Positions 8,749 to 16,521 are shown, counted from the first letter of the stretch. The stretch: 64,000 nucleotides of DNA from an uncultured Porphyromonadaceae bacterium (GCA_947177635.1 CAMWVQ010000001.1:80640-144639); one strand, 5' to 3'. Notes: generated by a model from the letters alone, not told the origin. Numbers and translations are program-made.

Positions 8749-9624
8749 TTACCAGCATATACACAATATGCCGACCAGCACGCAGTAAACCGAGAACCAG
8801 ATAAGTTTCCCTTTCTTGACAATCTCAAGCATCCACTTGCAGGCGATGCAGCCGACGATGAATGCCGCAAGGAATCCCACCAGCAGCGGAAGCCATCCAA
8901 GGGCGGCCTCGTCGGCGGGAGCCTCGAGCATCTTGCGGAAATCGAGCAACGCTTCGCCAAGAATCGGAATCACAACCATGAAGAAGGAGAACTGGGCCAC
9001 CTGCTCTCGGCGGTCGCCGATTATGATGCCGGTGGCGATGGTGGTGCCCGAACGGCTCAGGCCGGGCAAGACGGCGACGGCCTGGCTGCATCCGATGATG
9101 AACGCGTCATACCATGTGATGTTGCGCCCGGGAGTAGCCCCGGTGTCACCCTTGAGCATCGGCGCACGTCCACGCGATTTGACGGCTGTGCCACCCCTGC
9201 GGTTTGCGAAATAGGCGAACGCGAGAAGACTGGCGGTCACACACAGGCAGACACCTATCAGGGTCAGGTTGTCGCCTCCCCCCTCTTTGACGCCGAAAAA
9301 CTGCTCAACCTGCTCTTTGAATAGCACCCCGACGATTCCGACAGGCACACAGGAGAGAAGTATCTTCCAGACGTAGCGGCTGTTGGCGTCGTTGCGGAAT
9401 GTGAAGAATGATGTGCAAAGAGGCACGAACTCGCGCCACAATACCACCAGTGTCGACAACACCGTGGCCACATGCAGCACCACATTGAGCTGCAGGGCCT
9501 CCTCGCCGGGGAGGTTAAGGCCGAGGATTTCGCGGAATATCTCGATATGTCCGCTTGAGCTTATGGGGAGATACTCGGCGAGTCCCTGGACTATGCCAAG
9601 TATCAATGCGTCTAACCAATCCAT
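8749..9624 (-). CDS. uppP: Undecaprenyl-diphosphate phosphatase UppP
   Basis: UppP (BacA) recycles the lipid carrier for peptidoglycan, O-antigen and capsule units and gives basal bacitracin resistance. The 291-residue membrane protein has the two family signatures. One is GLAEYLPISSSGH near residue 15, with the first catalytic region; the other is LPGLSRSGTTI in the middle. About eight hydrophobic helices are visible. It lies downstream of DUF3098 and ftsX in the same minus-strand run, a common Bacteroidota gene order. Confidence 0.96.
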   Translation of the reverse strand: MDWLDALILGIVQGLAEYLPISSSGHIEIFREILGLNLPGEEALQLNVVLHVATVLSTLVVLWREFVPLCTSFFTFRNDANSRYVWKILLSCVPVGIVGVLFKEQVEQFFGVKEGGGDNLTLIGVCLCVTASLLAFAYFANRRGGTAVKSRGRAPMLKGDTGATPGRNITWYDAFIIGCSQAVAVLPGLSRSGTTIATGIIIGDRREQVAQFSFFMVVIPILGEALLDFRKMLEAPADEAALGWLPLLVGFLAAFIVGCIACKWMLEIVKKGKLIWFSVYCVLVGILCICW

Positions 9625-9657
9625 TTATAATCCTTGTTTTTTCAATTCCGGTTTGCG

Positions 9658-9993
9658 TCAGCTGGCACTCTCTTCTCCATTCCCGGGAGCATCACCCTTC
9701 GCTGGGGAAGGACGACGTATTATGGCATATCCCATCGACAGGAAGCCCAGGAACGCTATCGTCGGGCCGACGACAACACGCCTCGCGCTGAATATGTCGG
9801 GGTTGAACGCTTCCTCCGTGGAGCTTCCGCCAAGCATGAGCAGGAAGCCGACCACAATCAGCGCGCCGGCCACCGCCATCATCACGAAATTCTTCTTTCC
9901 CAAGGGAAACTGGGAAGCGGTTTCCTTGTCGAGCCTGCTGTCAGGCTGTTGTTTCCCGGCTCCCGAGCCGGGTCTATTCTGTTGTTTTACCAT
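9658..9993 (-). CDS. DUF3098 membrane protein
   Basis: A 111-residue protein with a charged N-terminal tail and two transmembrane helices (about 36-55 and 73-92). The NFVMMAVAGALIVVGFLLMLGG helix followed by FNPDIFSARRVVVGPTIAFLGF is typical of DUF3098, a Bacteroidota family found next to ftsX and uppP. The function is unknown; conserved linkage suggests a role in envelope growth or division. It sits 39 bp from ftsX and 33 bp from uppP, within one apparent operon. Confidence 0.85.
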   Translation of the reverse strand: MVKQQNRPGSGAGKQQPDSRLDKETASQFPLGKKNFVMMAVAGALIVVGFLLMLGGSSTEEAFNPDIFSARRVVVGPTIAFLGFLSMGYAIIRRPSPAKGDAPGNGEESAS

Positions 9994-10032
9994 TTGGAAA
10001 CTTCAATATAGTTTTTGTCTTGTGGTTCTCCC

Positions 10033-10905
10033 CTATTCAAACATGTCGTCGTAGTCCGCACGAAGATAGCGGTTGGTGGCGAACAGGGCAGCTATCGCGC
10101 ATATGGCCATCCCCACGATGAAAATAGCCACGAATATCAGGCCGACTGTGGCCCAGGGGAGCAGCGGCTCCAAGGCCTCGTCCCAGTTCTTTCCCCAGGC
10201 GATAAGGGCCGCCAACAGTCCGGAGGCCATTATCCCGGCGATGACACCCTGGATGAGGTTGGAGAGAATGAACGGGCGTCTTATGAAGCCCGGGGTGGCC
10301 CCGACAAGCTTCATAGTATGTATGAGGAAACGGCGGGAATACACTGTCAGACGTACCGTATTGTTAATCAGCACAAAGGAAATCAGCAACAACGCGGCGG
10401 CTATGACAAGCATCACGGTGTTGAACATTCGGGCATTGCGGGTCAGGTTCTCAACCATGTCTGTGTTGACCGACACCTCGTCAACCCCCTCGAAACCACT
10501 CCAGACGCTTACGAGCGACGATATGCTGTCGACATTCGCCCAGTCTTTCCTCACGCGGATGTCAAACATCGGGGAGTAAGGGTTGACCCCCAGCATCTCC
10601 ACCAGGGCCGGGCCGTCGCTGCCGGCCTCCTCCTTGAGGACATCCTCCGGTGAGAGGTATTTGTATTCCGACACGTATGGGGCCGACGCGCACAAATCCC
10701 GGAGCTTCCCTACATTCTCGGAAGGCACCGAATCGCACAGCACGACGGTAAATCCCATCTTCTCTTTCAGCTCCCTGTCGAGGGTGCTGAACGTGATATT
10801 TATTGAGGCCACGAGGCCGAGGATAAACAACACGAGGGTGACGCTGATAGTTGAAGTCACCCGGTCGCCCATCCCGGCCATACGGGAGTGATTCTTTTTC
10901 TCCAT
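10033..10905 (-). CDS. ftsX: Cell division permease-like protein FtsX
   Basis: FtsX works with the ATPase FtsE to activate peptidoglycan hydrolases during division. The 290-residue protein has one N-terminal membrane helix (ISVTLVLFILGLVASI). A periplasmic domain of about 130 residues follows, then three C-terminal helices. The late TMKLVGATPGFIRRPF motif is characteristic of FtsX. No ftsE lies in the window. A strong promoter pair sits just upstream (10916-10946), so the predicted transcript would begin only a few bases before the ATG. The downstream DUF3098, uppP, truB and queA probably share this transcript. Confidence 0.93.
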   Translation of the reverse strand: MEKKNHSRMAGMGDRVTSTISVTLVLFILGLVASINITFSTLDRELKEKMGFTVVLCDSVPSENVGKLRDLCASAPYVSEYKYLSPEDVLKEEAGSDGPALVEMLGVNPYSPMFDIRVRKDWANVDSISSLVSVWSGFEGVDEVSVNTDMVENLTRNARMFNTVMLVIAAALLLISFVLINNTVRLTVYSRRFLIHTMKLVGATPGFIRRPFILSNLIQGVIAGIMASGLLAALIAWGKNWDEALEPLLPWATVGLIFVAIFIVGMAICAIAALFATNRYLRADYDDMFE

Positions 10906-10915
10906 ATTTGTCGTG

Positions 10916-10946
10916 CAAAATTACAACATCAGGAAGCCCTTGTCAA
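10916..10946 (-). promoter_or_regulatory. ftsX operon promoter (-33/-7)
   Basis: On the minus strand TAATTTTG (10923-10916) matches TAnnTTTG. A TTG (10946-10944) lies upstream with exactly 20 bp between. The expected start is about 10912, giving a leader of roughly 7 nt before the ftsX ATG. The -33 TTG falls in the loop of an inverted repeat (10936-10957). Confidence 0.7.
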
Positions 10947-10957
10947 TAGGCAAGGGC
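10936..10957. terminator. Hairpin between miaB and ftsX
   Basis: GCCCTTG (10936-10942) and CAAGGGC (10951-10957) form a perfect 7-bp stem with an 8-base loop. It is 38 bp after the miaB stop on the minus strand and lacks a clear U tract, so termination of miaB is possible but not certain. It overlaps the ftsX -33 element. Confidence 0.45.
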
Positions 10958-10994
10958 ATTTAAATGTATTAAAATTCCTAAAAGGGGGTCGCCG

Positions 10995-12353
10995 TCACTC
11001 GGCCAGGTCGCATATCAGCGTGGCCGAGGATGCGTCGCGGACAATCACCTTCACCAGGTCGCCTGTATGGTAGTCGCCCCGGGGGAAGACACAGGTCTTG
11101 TTCTGCTGTGTACGTCCCACCCACTGGTCGGTGCTGCGTTTCGACACACCCTCTACAAGCACCTCGAACACCTTGCCGATGTCGCGGCGGTTAGACTCCG
11201 CTGAGAGACGGTTCTGAAGGGCAATCATACGGTTCAGTCGGTCAATCTTCACATCCTCAGGGACATTGTCAGGCATGGTGCGCGCCGCCAGAGTGCCCGG
11301 ACGCTCCGAGTACTTGAACATGAAGGATGAATCAAACGCGGCCTCCTCCATCAGCGAAAGGGTCTGCTGGAAATCCTCCTCGGTCTCATCGTGGAATCCG
11401 GTGAAAAGGTCTGATGATATGCCGCAATCAGGGATGCGGCTGCGGATGGCCGCGACGCGCCCCAGATACCACTCACGTGTGTATTTGCGGTTCATCGCCT
11501 TCAACACGCTGTCTGAACCTGACTGTACCGGCAGATGGACGTGGTTGCAGATGTTGGGATAACGGGCGATAACATCTATCGTGTTGTCACTCATATCCTT
11601 GGGATGGGAAGTTGTGAACCTGATTCGCATATCGGGAGCCGCGAGGGCAACGAGCTCAAGGAGGCGCGGGAAGTCGACCTCGTCACACCCCTCGGCGGCG
11701 TATTTGGCCGCCTCATCCCCTTTGTAACGGTAAGAGTTGACATTCTGCCCCAAAAGGGTCACCTCGCGGAAACCGCGCTCGCGCAGGTCGGCAACCTCGT
11801 TGAGGATGCTTCCGGTTTCTCGGCTGCGCTCGCGTCCCCTGGTGTAAGGCACGATACAGTATGAGCAGAAGTTGTTGCAGCCGCGCATGATGCTGACAAA
11901 GCCGCTCACGCGGTTGCCTCCGATACGCGAAGGTATCACGTCGCGATAGGTCTCGGTGGTGCTGAGTTCCACATTTATCGCTTTCTGGCCGGCCTCCACG
12001 GCCGCGAAGAGGTTGGGAAGGTCGAGATAGGCGTCAGGGCCCGCCACGAGGTCCACCCCGTGGTGCTCGATCAGAGAGTCCCTTACGCGCTCGGCCATAC
12101 AGCCGATGACTCCAAGTATCAGCCGACCCGACTTCTTGCGGCGCAATGAGGCGAGATACTGCAGGCGGTTGACAATCTTCTGCTCGGCGTTGTCACGTAT
12201 CGAGCAGGTGTTCAGCAATATCGCGTCTGCCTCCTCTGGGGCTGAGGCCTGGATGTAGCCACAGACCCCGAGAATCGAGGCCACAACCTCGCTGTCGGCC
12301 ACATTCATCTGGCAACCGTAGGTCTCTATGAAGAGTTTCTTGTCTTTTTCCAT
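10995..12353 (-). CDS. miaB: tRNA-2-methylthio-N6-dimethylallyladenosine synthase MiaB
   Basis: MiaB adds a methylthio group to i6A37 of tRNAs reading U-starting codons, using two iron-sulfur clusters and SAM. The 452-residue protein has the N-terminal UPF0004 domain with its cluster cysteines (ETYGCQMN, LLNTCSIRDNAEQK). The radical SAM motif CNNFCSYC is central, and a C-terminal TRAM domain ends in VKVIVRDASSATLICDL. ETYGCQMNVADSE distinguishes MiaB from RimO and MtaB. Its promoter lies in the short gap shared with the divergent CoA transferase gene. Confidence 0.96.
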   Translation of the reverse strand: MEKDKKLFIETYGCQMNVADSEVVASILGVCGYIQASAPEEADAILLNTCSIRDNAEQKIVNRLQYLASLRRKKSGRLILGVIGCMAERVRDSLIEHHGVDLVAGPDAYLDLPNLFAAVEAGQKAINVELSTTETYRDVIPSRIGGNRVSGFVSIMRGCNNFCSYCIVPYTRGRERSRETGSILNEVADLRERGFREVTLLGQNVNSYRYKGDEAAKYAAEGCDEVDFPRLLELVALAAPDMRIRFTTSHPKDMSDNTIDVIARYPNICNHVHLPVQSGSDSVLKAMNRKYTREWYLGRVAAIRSRIPDCGISSDLFTGFHDETEEDFQQTLSLMEEAAFDSSFMFKYSERPGTLAARTMPDNVPEDVKIDRLNRMIALQNRLSAESNRRDIGKVFEVLVEGVSKRSTDQWVGRTQQNKTCVFPRGDYHTGDLVKVIVRDASSATLICDLAE

Positions 12354-12414
12354 CTGATTTTTACGGCGTTATAAAGCGACACACCTGAAATATGCCGAAA
12401 AACACCTGAATAAA

Positions 12415-12446
12415 TTTGTCAGTGATGCACAAATACTTTATTTTTG
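12415..12446 (+). promoter_or_regulatory. CoA transferase promoter (-33/-7)
   Basis: TTTG (12415-12418) and TATTTTTG (12439-12446) are separated by 20 bp, a full match to the Bacteroidota -33/-7 consensus. The predicted start is near 12450, about 33 nt before the ATG at 12483. Confidence 0.75.
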
Positions 12447-12448
12447 CG

Positions 12449-12456
12449 CAAAATTA
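12449..12456 (-). promoter_or_regulatory. miaB promoter -7 box
   Basis: CAAAATTA on the plus strand reads TAATTTTG on the minus strand. It faces the divergent box at 12439-12446 with only two bases between them. A TTG at 12476-12474 gives a 17-bp spacer, which is short. The predicted miaB leader is about 90 nt. Confidence 0.55.
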
Positions 12457-12482
12457 CGAAAAAAACCTGAAACCAATCTATC

Positions 12483-13976
12483 ATGGGATACGAATTTATC
12501 TCGCCGGCTGAAGCAGCCGAAATGATTTGCAACGGGAACACCCTCGGCCTATCGGGTTTCACTGCACCCGGCAACCCCAAGAGCATCACAGAAGCGCTGG
12601 CAGCGAAAGCCGCACGCGAGCATGAACAGGGAAGAGAATTCAAGGTGAACATTTTCACCGGGGCCTCCACAAACGACCATGTGGACGGCATCCTGTCACG
12701 CAACAACGCCATAAACATGCGCGCGCCATACCAGAACACCCCTGACCTTCGCAAGCGCATCAACTCCCACGACACCCACTACTTCGACCGTCACCTCTCA
12801 GAGATGGCCCAGGAGATGCGTTACGGCTTCTACGGCGATATCGACTTCGCGATTATCGAGGCTGCCGCCATTGACGAGAACGGAGAGATCCTGCTCGGAT
12901 GCGGGGTGGGCAACATCCCCACATATGCTCCCCGGGCCAAGAAAATATTCATCGAGCTAAACGAGGCGCTGCCCCAGGCTCTGATGGGTATGCACGACAT
13001 ATATCTCCCCGCCGATCCCCCTTACCGCCGCGAGATTCCCATCTACACACCCAAGGACCGCGCCGGACGCCCCACCCTCAAGGTTGACCCCTCAAAGGTC
13101 GTCGGAATCGTGCGCACCAACTCCCTTGACGGCGTGAAAGCTTTCACCAAGCCCGACGAGGTTTCGGAACGCATCGGCGCCAATGTGGTGAACTTCCTGA
13201 TTTCAGAATACCGCAAGGGACGCATCCCCAAGGAGTTCCTCCCCCTCCAGAGCGGCGTGGGCAATGTTGCAAACGCAGTGCTCCATTACCTCTGCCTCGA
13301 CAAGGAACTGCCCAACTTCATGATGTACACCGAGGTCGTGCAGGACTCTGTGCTCGAACTGCTGCGCCGTGGCAAATGCTCCTTCGCCAGCACCTGCTCG
13401 ATGACCTTCTCAGATGAGGTGGAAAGCCAGCTCTTCGCCGACATGGATTTCTTCCACGACAAAATCATGCTGCGTCCTGCCGAGATTTCCAACAATCCCG
13501 AGGTGATACGCCGACTCGGAGTCATAGCCATGAACACCGCCCTCGAAGCTGACATCTTCGGAAACGTCAACTCCACCCATGTGCTCGGCACAAAGATGAT
13601 GAACGGCATCGGCGGCTCGGGAGACTTCACCCGTAACGGCTTCCTCTCGATTTTCTCCTGCCCCTCAATCACAAAGGAGGGCCTGATAAGCAACATCGTC
13701 CCCCACGTGTCACACCACGACCATTCAGAGCACTCGGTAGACATCCTCATCACAGACCAGGGTATCGCCGACCTCCGCGCCAAGGATCCCGTGCAGCGCG
13801 CGGAAACCATAATCGAGAATTGCGCCCACCCGATGTACCGCGAGCTCCTTTGGGACTACCTCAAGATGGGCAAGGGAGGCCAGACCCCGGCCACGCTCCA
13901 CGCGGCCTATGCTTTCCACACCGCATTCGCCGAAACAGGGGATATGCGCAATGTGGATTTCGCCAAATACCTCTAA
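12483..13976 (+). CDS. Acetyl-CoA hydrolase/CoA transferase family protein
   Basis: The 497-residue protein belongs to the family of Cat1-like succinyl-CoA:acetate CoA transferases and acetyl-CoA hydrolases. Conserved features include the N-terminal TLGLSGFTAPGNPKSI segment. MMYTEVVQDSVLELL is the region that in this family carries the catalytic glutamate. Late in the protein, NGIGGSGDFTRNG forms the CoA-site glycine loop, followed by DILITDQGIADLR. Length is normal. In fermenting Bacteroidales such enzymes move CoA between succinate, propionate and acetate, linking end-product formation to ATP gain. Which pair it uses cannot be read from sequence. It has a strong promoter and a long inverted repeat after the stop. 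Confidence 0.88.
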   Translation: MGYEFISPAEAAEMICNGNTLGLSGFTAPGNPKSITEALAAKAAREHEQGREFKVNIFTGASTNDHVDGILSRNNAINMRAPYQNTPDLRKRINSHDTHYFDRHLSEMAQEMRYGFYGDIDFAIIEAAAIDENGEILLGCGVGNIPTYAPRAKKIFIELNEALPQALMGMHDIYLPADPPYRREIPIYTPKDRAGRPTLKVDPSKVVGIVRTNSLDGVKAFTKPDEVSERIGANVVNFLISEYRKGRIPKEFLPLQSGVGNVANAVLHYLCLDKELPNFMMYTEVVQDSVLELLRRGKCSFASTCSMTFSDEVESQLFADMDFFHDKIMLRPAEISNNPEVIRRLGVIAMNTALEADIFGNVNSTHVLGTKMMNGIGGSGDFTRNGFLSIFSCPSITKEGLISNIVPHVSHHDHSEHSVDILITDQGIADLRAKDPVQRAETIIENCAHPMYRELLWDYLKMGKGGQTPATLHAAYAFHTAFAETGDMRNVDFAKYL

Positions 13977-14013
13977 TCCCCCAGCAGACCAGACCATCAA
14001 CCACTAATACCAG

Positions 14014-14054
14014 GGACGTAACGCGCCGGATTCTTCCATCCGCGCGTTACGTCC
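14014..14054. terminator. Long hairpin after the CoA transferase gene
   Basis: GGACGTAACGCG (14014-14025) pairs with CGCGTTACGTCC (14043-14054). An inner CGGAT/ATCCG extends the stem around a six-base loop. The hairpin starts 38 bp after the stop codon. No U tract follows, so it may be a non-canonical terminator, an mRNA end stabiliser or a protein-binding site. Confidence 0.55.
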
Positions 14055-14080
14055 TTGTCGCCTGAAATAGCCGCCTGAAA

Positions 14081-15010
14081 ATGAAAATAGCCGCGCTGAG
14101 ACAAAAAATAAAGCCCTGGATGCTCCCGATAGCAATGCTGACCGGACTGGTGTTCCACGAATATATCCACCACATCGCATTCCTGTCGAAATACCTCATC
14201 TTCACAATGCTGCTTATCACCTACTGTAGGGTGAGACTCAGCGACTTCCACACAGGGCCCTACATATGGTGGCTTCTCGGCGTGCAGATTCTGGGAGCGG
14301 CGGCCGTCTACCTGGCCATCGCACCCTTCAGCCGCGAACTCGCCCAAGGGGCATTCATATGCATCTTCTGCCCGACAGCCACGGCAGCCCCGGTGATAAC
14401 CGGGATGCTCGGAGGCTCCGTCTCGAAGGTCGCCACCTACTCCCTGTTCAGCCACATATCCGTAGCGTTCCTCGCCCCGTTGCTGCTTTCATATATGGAA
14501 CCGGGCGCGGAGACAACCTTCCTTGAGTCCACAGTGTCGATAAGCACGAGTGTGCTTCCGCTAATCATCGGCCCCCTCGCACTGGCGTTGTTGCTTCAGC
14601 GGTTCGCCCCCAAGGCTCATTCCGGAATAGCGAACCACCAGGGACTGTCATTCTACATCTGGGCCGTGGCCCTCATCATAGTTGTAGGCAACTCTGTCAG
14701 CTTCCTGCTCAGACAACCAGCCGACAAGCTTCCCGAAATCCTCTGGCTGGGCGCGATATCATTAGCGGCATGCCTATTGCTGTTCTACACGGGCAGAAAA
14801 ATCGGAGGACATTTCGGAGACAAGGTCTCCGGAGCCCAAAGCCTCGGGCAGAAAAACACGGTGCTCGCCATTTGGCTCGCCCTGACATTCCTCAACCCTG
14901 TGGTGTCAGCGGCCCCGGCGGCCTATGTGGCCTGGCACAACACCGTCAACTCCTACCAGATTTACCGTCAGGAGAAAAAGAAATCAGCTGGCAGAATCCG
15001 ACGCGCCTGA
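14081..15010 (+). CDS. Bile acid:sodium symporter (BASS)-like membrane protein
   Basis: A 309-residue protein with eight to nine hydrophobic helices. The central CPTATAAPVITGMLGGS segment followed by VATYSLFSHISVAFLAPLL resembles the crossover region of the BASS/ASBT fold. That fold carries sodium-coupled transport of bile acids or other organic anions. The C terminus is basic and probably cytoplasmic (RQEKKKSAGRIRR). The substrate is unknown. It lies downstream of the CoA transferase gene but is separated from it by a strong hairpin, so co-transcription is uncertain. No clear promoter box was seen. Confidence 0.65.
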   Translation: MKIAALRQKIKPWMLPIAMLTGLVFHEYIHHIAFLSKYLIFTMLLITYCRVRLSDFHTGPYIWWLLGVQILGAAAVYLAIAPFSRELAQGAFICIFCPTATAAPVITGMLGGSVSKVATYSLFSHISVAFLAPLLLSYMEPGAETTFLESTVSISTSVLPLIIGPLALALLLQRFAPKAHSGIANHQGLSFYIWAVALIIVVGNSVSFLLRQPADKLPEILWLGAISLAACLLLFYTGRKIGGHFGDKVSGAQSLGQKNTVLAIWLALTFLNPVVSAAPAAYVAWHNTVNSYQIYRQEKKKSAGRIRRA

Positions 15011-15184
15011 TAACTTTAGCCCACCCGTGATTGTTAATAACACAAGATAAGATGTGTCAAGACTAAACCGGCGCGGAACGTCGACAGGCACATCCTCTCA
15101 GCTCTGACCGCTTCTCTCCGGCCATCGCCGGCACCGGGCGCATTGGCCATAGCCATAACATACATCAACCATTCAACACCCCTG

Positions 15185-15865
15185 ATGATGGACAGCATGT
15201 TCCAGACATTGATGCGAATGCCGCTATTCCACGGCGTGTCATACAACAAACTATCCGAGATTCTCGGCAAACATCGGTTTCACTTCCTGAAATACGCCGA
15301 CAATGACAGAATCATCTCGGCCGGAGACCTGTGTACTCACCTCTCCACTGTGGTCTCCGGGAAAGTCAGGATGACTGTCGCCAACGCGGACGGCCGCGTG
15401 AAGGTTTCACAGACCCTTGAATCTCCCGAGCCAATCGCCCCCGATTTCTTTTTCGGGCGCACCACCCGTTATCCGGCCTCTGTGACAGCCATCGGCCAGT
15501 GTGGAATCATGCAGATTGAGAAGAAAGATTACATCGAAATCATAAATTCAGACAGCGTCTTCCTGTTCAATTACCTGAACATGCTCTCGATGAACGCGCA
15601 ACTCTCTACCGACGGGGTACTGGCCCTGACCTCCGGAGACCTCCGCAAACGCATCGCCTACTGGATTGTCGCCTTGACCCAACTAAACGGCAAGGATATT
15701 GTGATGGAATGTCGCCAACGCGACCTCTATTCCGTCTTCGGTGTCCCCAGACAGTCGCTCACCGCGGCTCTGTCTGAAATGAAAGCTGCCGGACTGCTCG
15801 ATTTCTCCACTTCAAGCATCGAGGTCAACGACCGTCGGAAACTTCTCGACCTACTCGAATCATAA
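15185..15865 (+). CDS. Crp/Fnr family transcriptional regulator
   Basis: The protein begins at the double ATG at 15185/15188 (MMDSMFQTLMRMPLF), because that is where similarity to Bacteroidales Crp/Fnr proteins starts. The ORF-track start at 15143 adds 14 residues of unlikely sequence. An N-terminal cyclic-nucleotide-binding-like beta barrel (about 15-120; ISAGDLCTHLSTVVSGKVRM) is followed by a long dimer helix. A C-terminal winged HTH comes last (MECRQRDLYSVFGVPRQSLTAALSEMKAAGLL). No Cys cluster of the Fnr type is visible, so it is not an obvious oxygen sensor. The ligand and targets are unknown. A canonical terminator follows. Confidence 0.88.
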   Translation: MMDSMFQTLMRMPLFHGVSYNKLSEILGKHRFHFLKYADNDRIISAGDLCTHLSTVVSGKVRMTVANADGRVKVSQTLESPEPIAPDFFFGRTTRYPASVTAIGQCGIMQIEKKDYIEIINSDSVFLFNYLNMLSMNAQLSTDGVLALTSGDLRKRIAYWIVALTQLNGKDIVMECRQRDLYSVFGVPRQSLTAALSEMKAAGLLDFSTSSIEVNDRRKLLDLLES

Positions 15866-15881
15866 CACCGTTTTTTCTTCA

Positions 15882-15908
15882 GAGCATCATACGATGATGC
15901 TCTTTTTT
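15882..15908 (+). terminator. Rho-independent terminator of the Crp/Fnr gene
   Basis: GAGCATCAT and ATGATGCTC form a perfect 9-bp stem with a three-base loop, followed at once by six T residues. It starts 17 bp after the stop codon. Confidence 0.9.
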
Positions 15909-15924
15909 ATATGGCATCTGAATA

Positions 15925-16037
15925 AATATAGATTGATTTTGCCTATATAAACATCTATATATGTCTATATTAAAAAATACATATATCACTGAGTATCAAC
16001 ACTTATATCCTAATTAGCCCCTATATCAATCTATATT
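15925..16037. repeat. CTATAT array with flanking inverted repeat
   Basis: A 13-bp perfect inverted repeat, AATATAGATTGAT (15925-15937) and ATCAATCTATATT (16025-16037), encloses an AT-rich segment. CTATAT occurs at 15943, 15955, 15965, 16021 and 16031, with ATATAG at 15927. Neighbouring copies are 10-12 bp apart, about one helical turn. The array ends 26 bp before the -33 box of the ncRNA promoter. Confidence 0.7.
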
Positions 16038-16062
16038 ATAGTCATATCATAGGTTTCAACTC

Positions 16063-16093
16063 TTGACAAACCCGACTTTCTGTTATAATTTTG
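16063..16093 (+). promoter_or_regulatory. Strong promoter for the structured ncRNA
   Basis: TTGACA (16063-16068) is followed by TATAATTTTG (16084-16093). The segment contains both a TAnnTTTG -7 box (16086-16093), with a 20-bp spacer to the TTG, and a near-perfect sigma70-type -35/-10 pair. It is one of the strongest-looking promoters in the window, and no gene begins just after it. Confidence 0.8.
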
Positions 16094-16097
16094 CATT

Positions 16098-16340
16098 GTG
16101 AAATTTTTCAGACACCCCGGCAAATCCGGGCATCTGAATAGGATTAAAGACAAAAGGATTTGTTTGATTTATTTTAAGGAATTAGTTTTTAGGGTTAGTA
16201 TTAGTGATTCAGGCTACGACCCTGTATCACGTTTCTAAGAAGATAATAATCGTGTTTTATGTTAGGTTTGTTATCCATCGGCTGAAAACGCCGAGGAAAA
16301 ACTAAAGGACTGGTCCGCGAGGGTCGGTCCTTAGTTTTTT
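16098..16340 (+). ncRNA. Candidate structured ncRNA of about 240 nt
   Basis: The transcript expected from the promoter at 16063-16093 has no credible ORF and ends in a Rho-independent terminator. It contains successive hairpins: CAGA/TCTG enclosing CCCGG/CCGGG (16110-16136); GTGATtCAGG paired with CCTGtATCAC (about 16204-16231); TCGGC/GCCGA (about 16278-16294); and the terminator stem. It does not show the landmarks I know for tmRNA, RNase P RNA, SRP RNA or 6S RNA. It could be a regulatory RNA or an attenuated leader of ompA, but ompA has its own -7 box at 16514. The start is predicted from the promoter and is good to a few bases. Confidence 0.6.
16297..16340 (+). terminator. Terminator of the ncRNA
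   Basis: AAAAACTAAAGGAC pairs with GTCCTTAGTTTTT with a single bulged A, enclosing a G/C-rich loop, and ends in six T residues. The A-run on the left makes it potentially bidirectional. Confidence 0.85.
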
Positions 16341-16356
16341 ATGTCGGCCACATAAC

Positions 16357-16445
16357 AATATACGATATGCACGATAATATACGATATACACGCATAGGAG
16401 AAGGAATACGGGTATTGGAGGGATACGAGGTATTTGAGGGATACG
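16357..16445. repeat. Two sets of short direct repeats upstream of ompA
   Basis: Set one is two 17-bp copies, AATATACGATATGCACG (16357-16373) and AATATACGATATACACG (16376-16392), with one mismatch and a 19-bp period. Set two is an 18-bp tandem unit, GGAATACGGGTATTGGAG (16403-16420) then GGATACGAGGTATTTGAG (16421-16438), with a third partial copy GGATACG (16439-16445). They lie 70-160 bp upstream of the ompA -7 box and contain no gene. Confidence 0.75.
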
Positions 16446-16513
16446 TTGGCGAAAGACCCTCCCCGTTAACATTTACTTCATGAACCAAAAAAAAGACAAT
16501 GGTGTTTATCTGA

Positions 16514-16521
16514 TAACTTTG
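16514..16521 (+). promoter_or_regulatory. ompA promoter -7 box
   Basis: TAACTTTG matches TAnnTTTG. No good -33 TTG is present at the usual distance. The predicted leader is about 80 nt and includes a short CCGG/CCGG stem. Confidence 0.6.

Noticed and set aside
16260-16286. Short ORF MLGLLSIG in the ncRNA as a leader peptide
   Set aside because: Only eight codons, no repeated regulatory codon, no gene directly downstream; probably chance.
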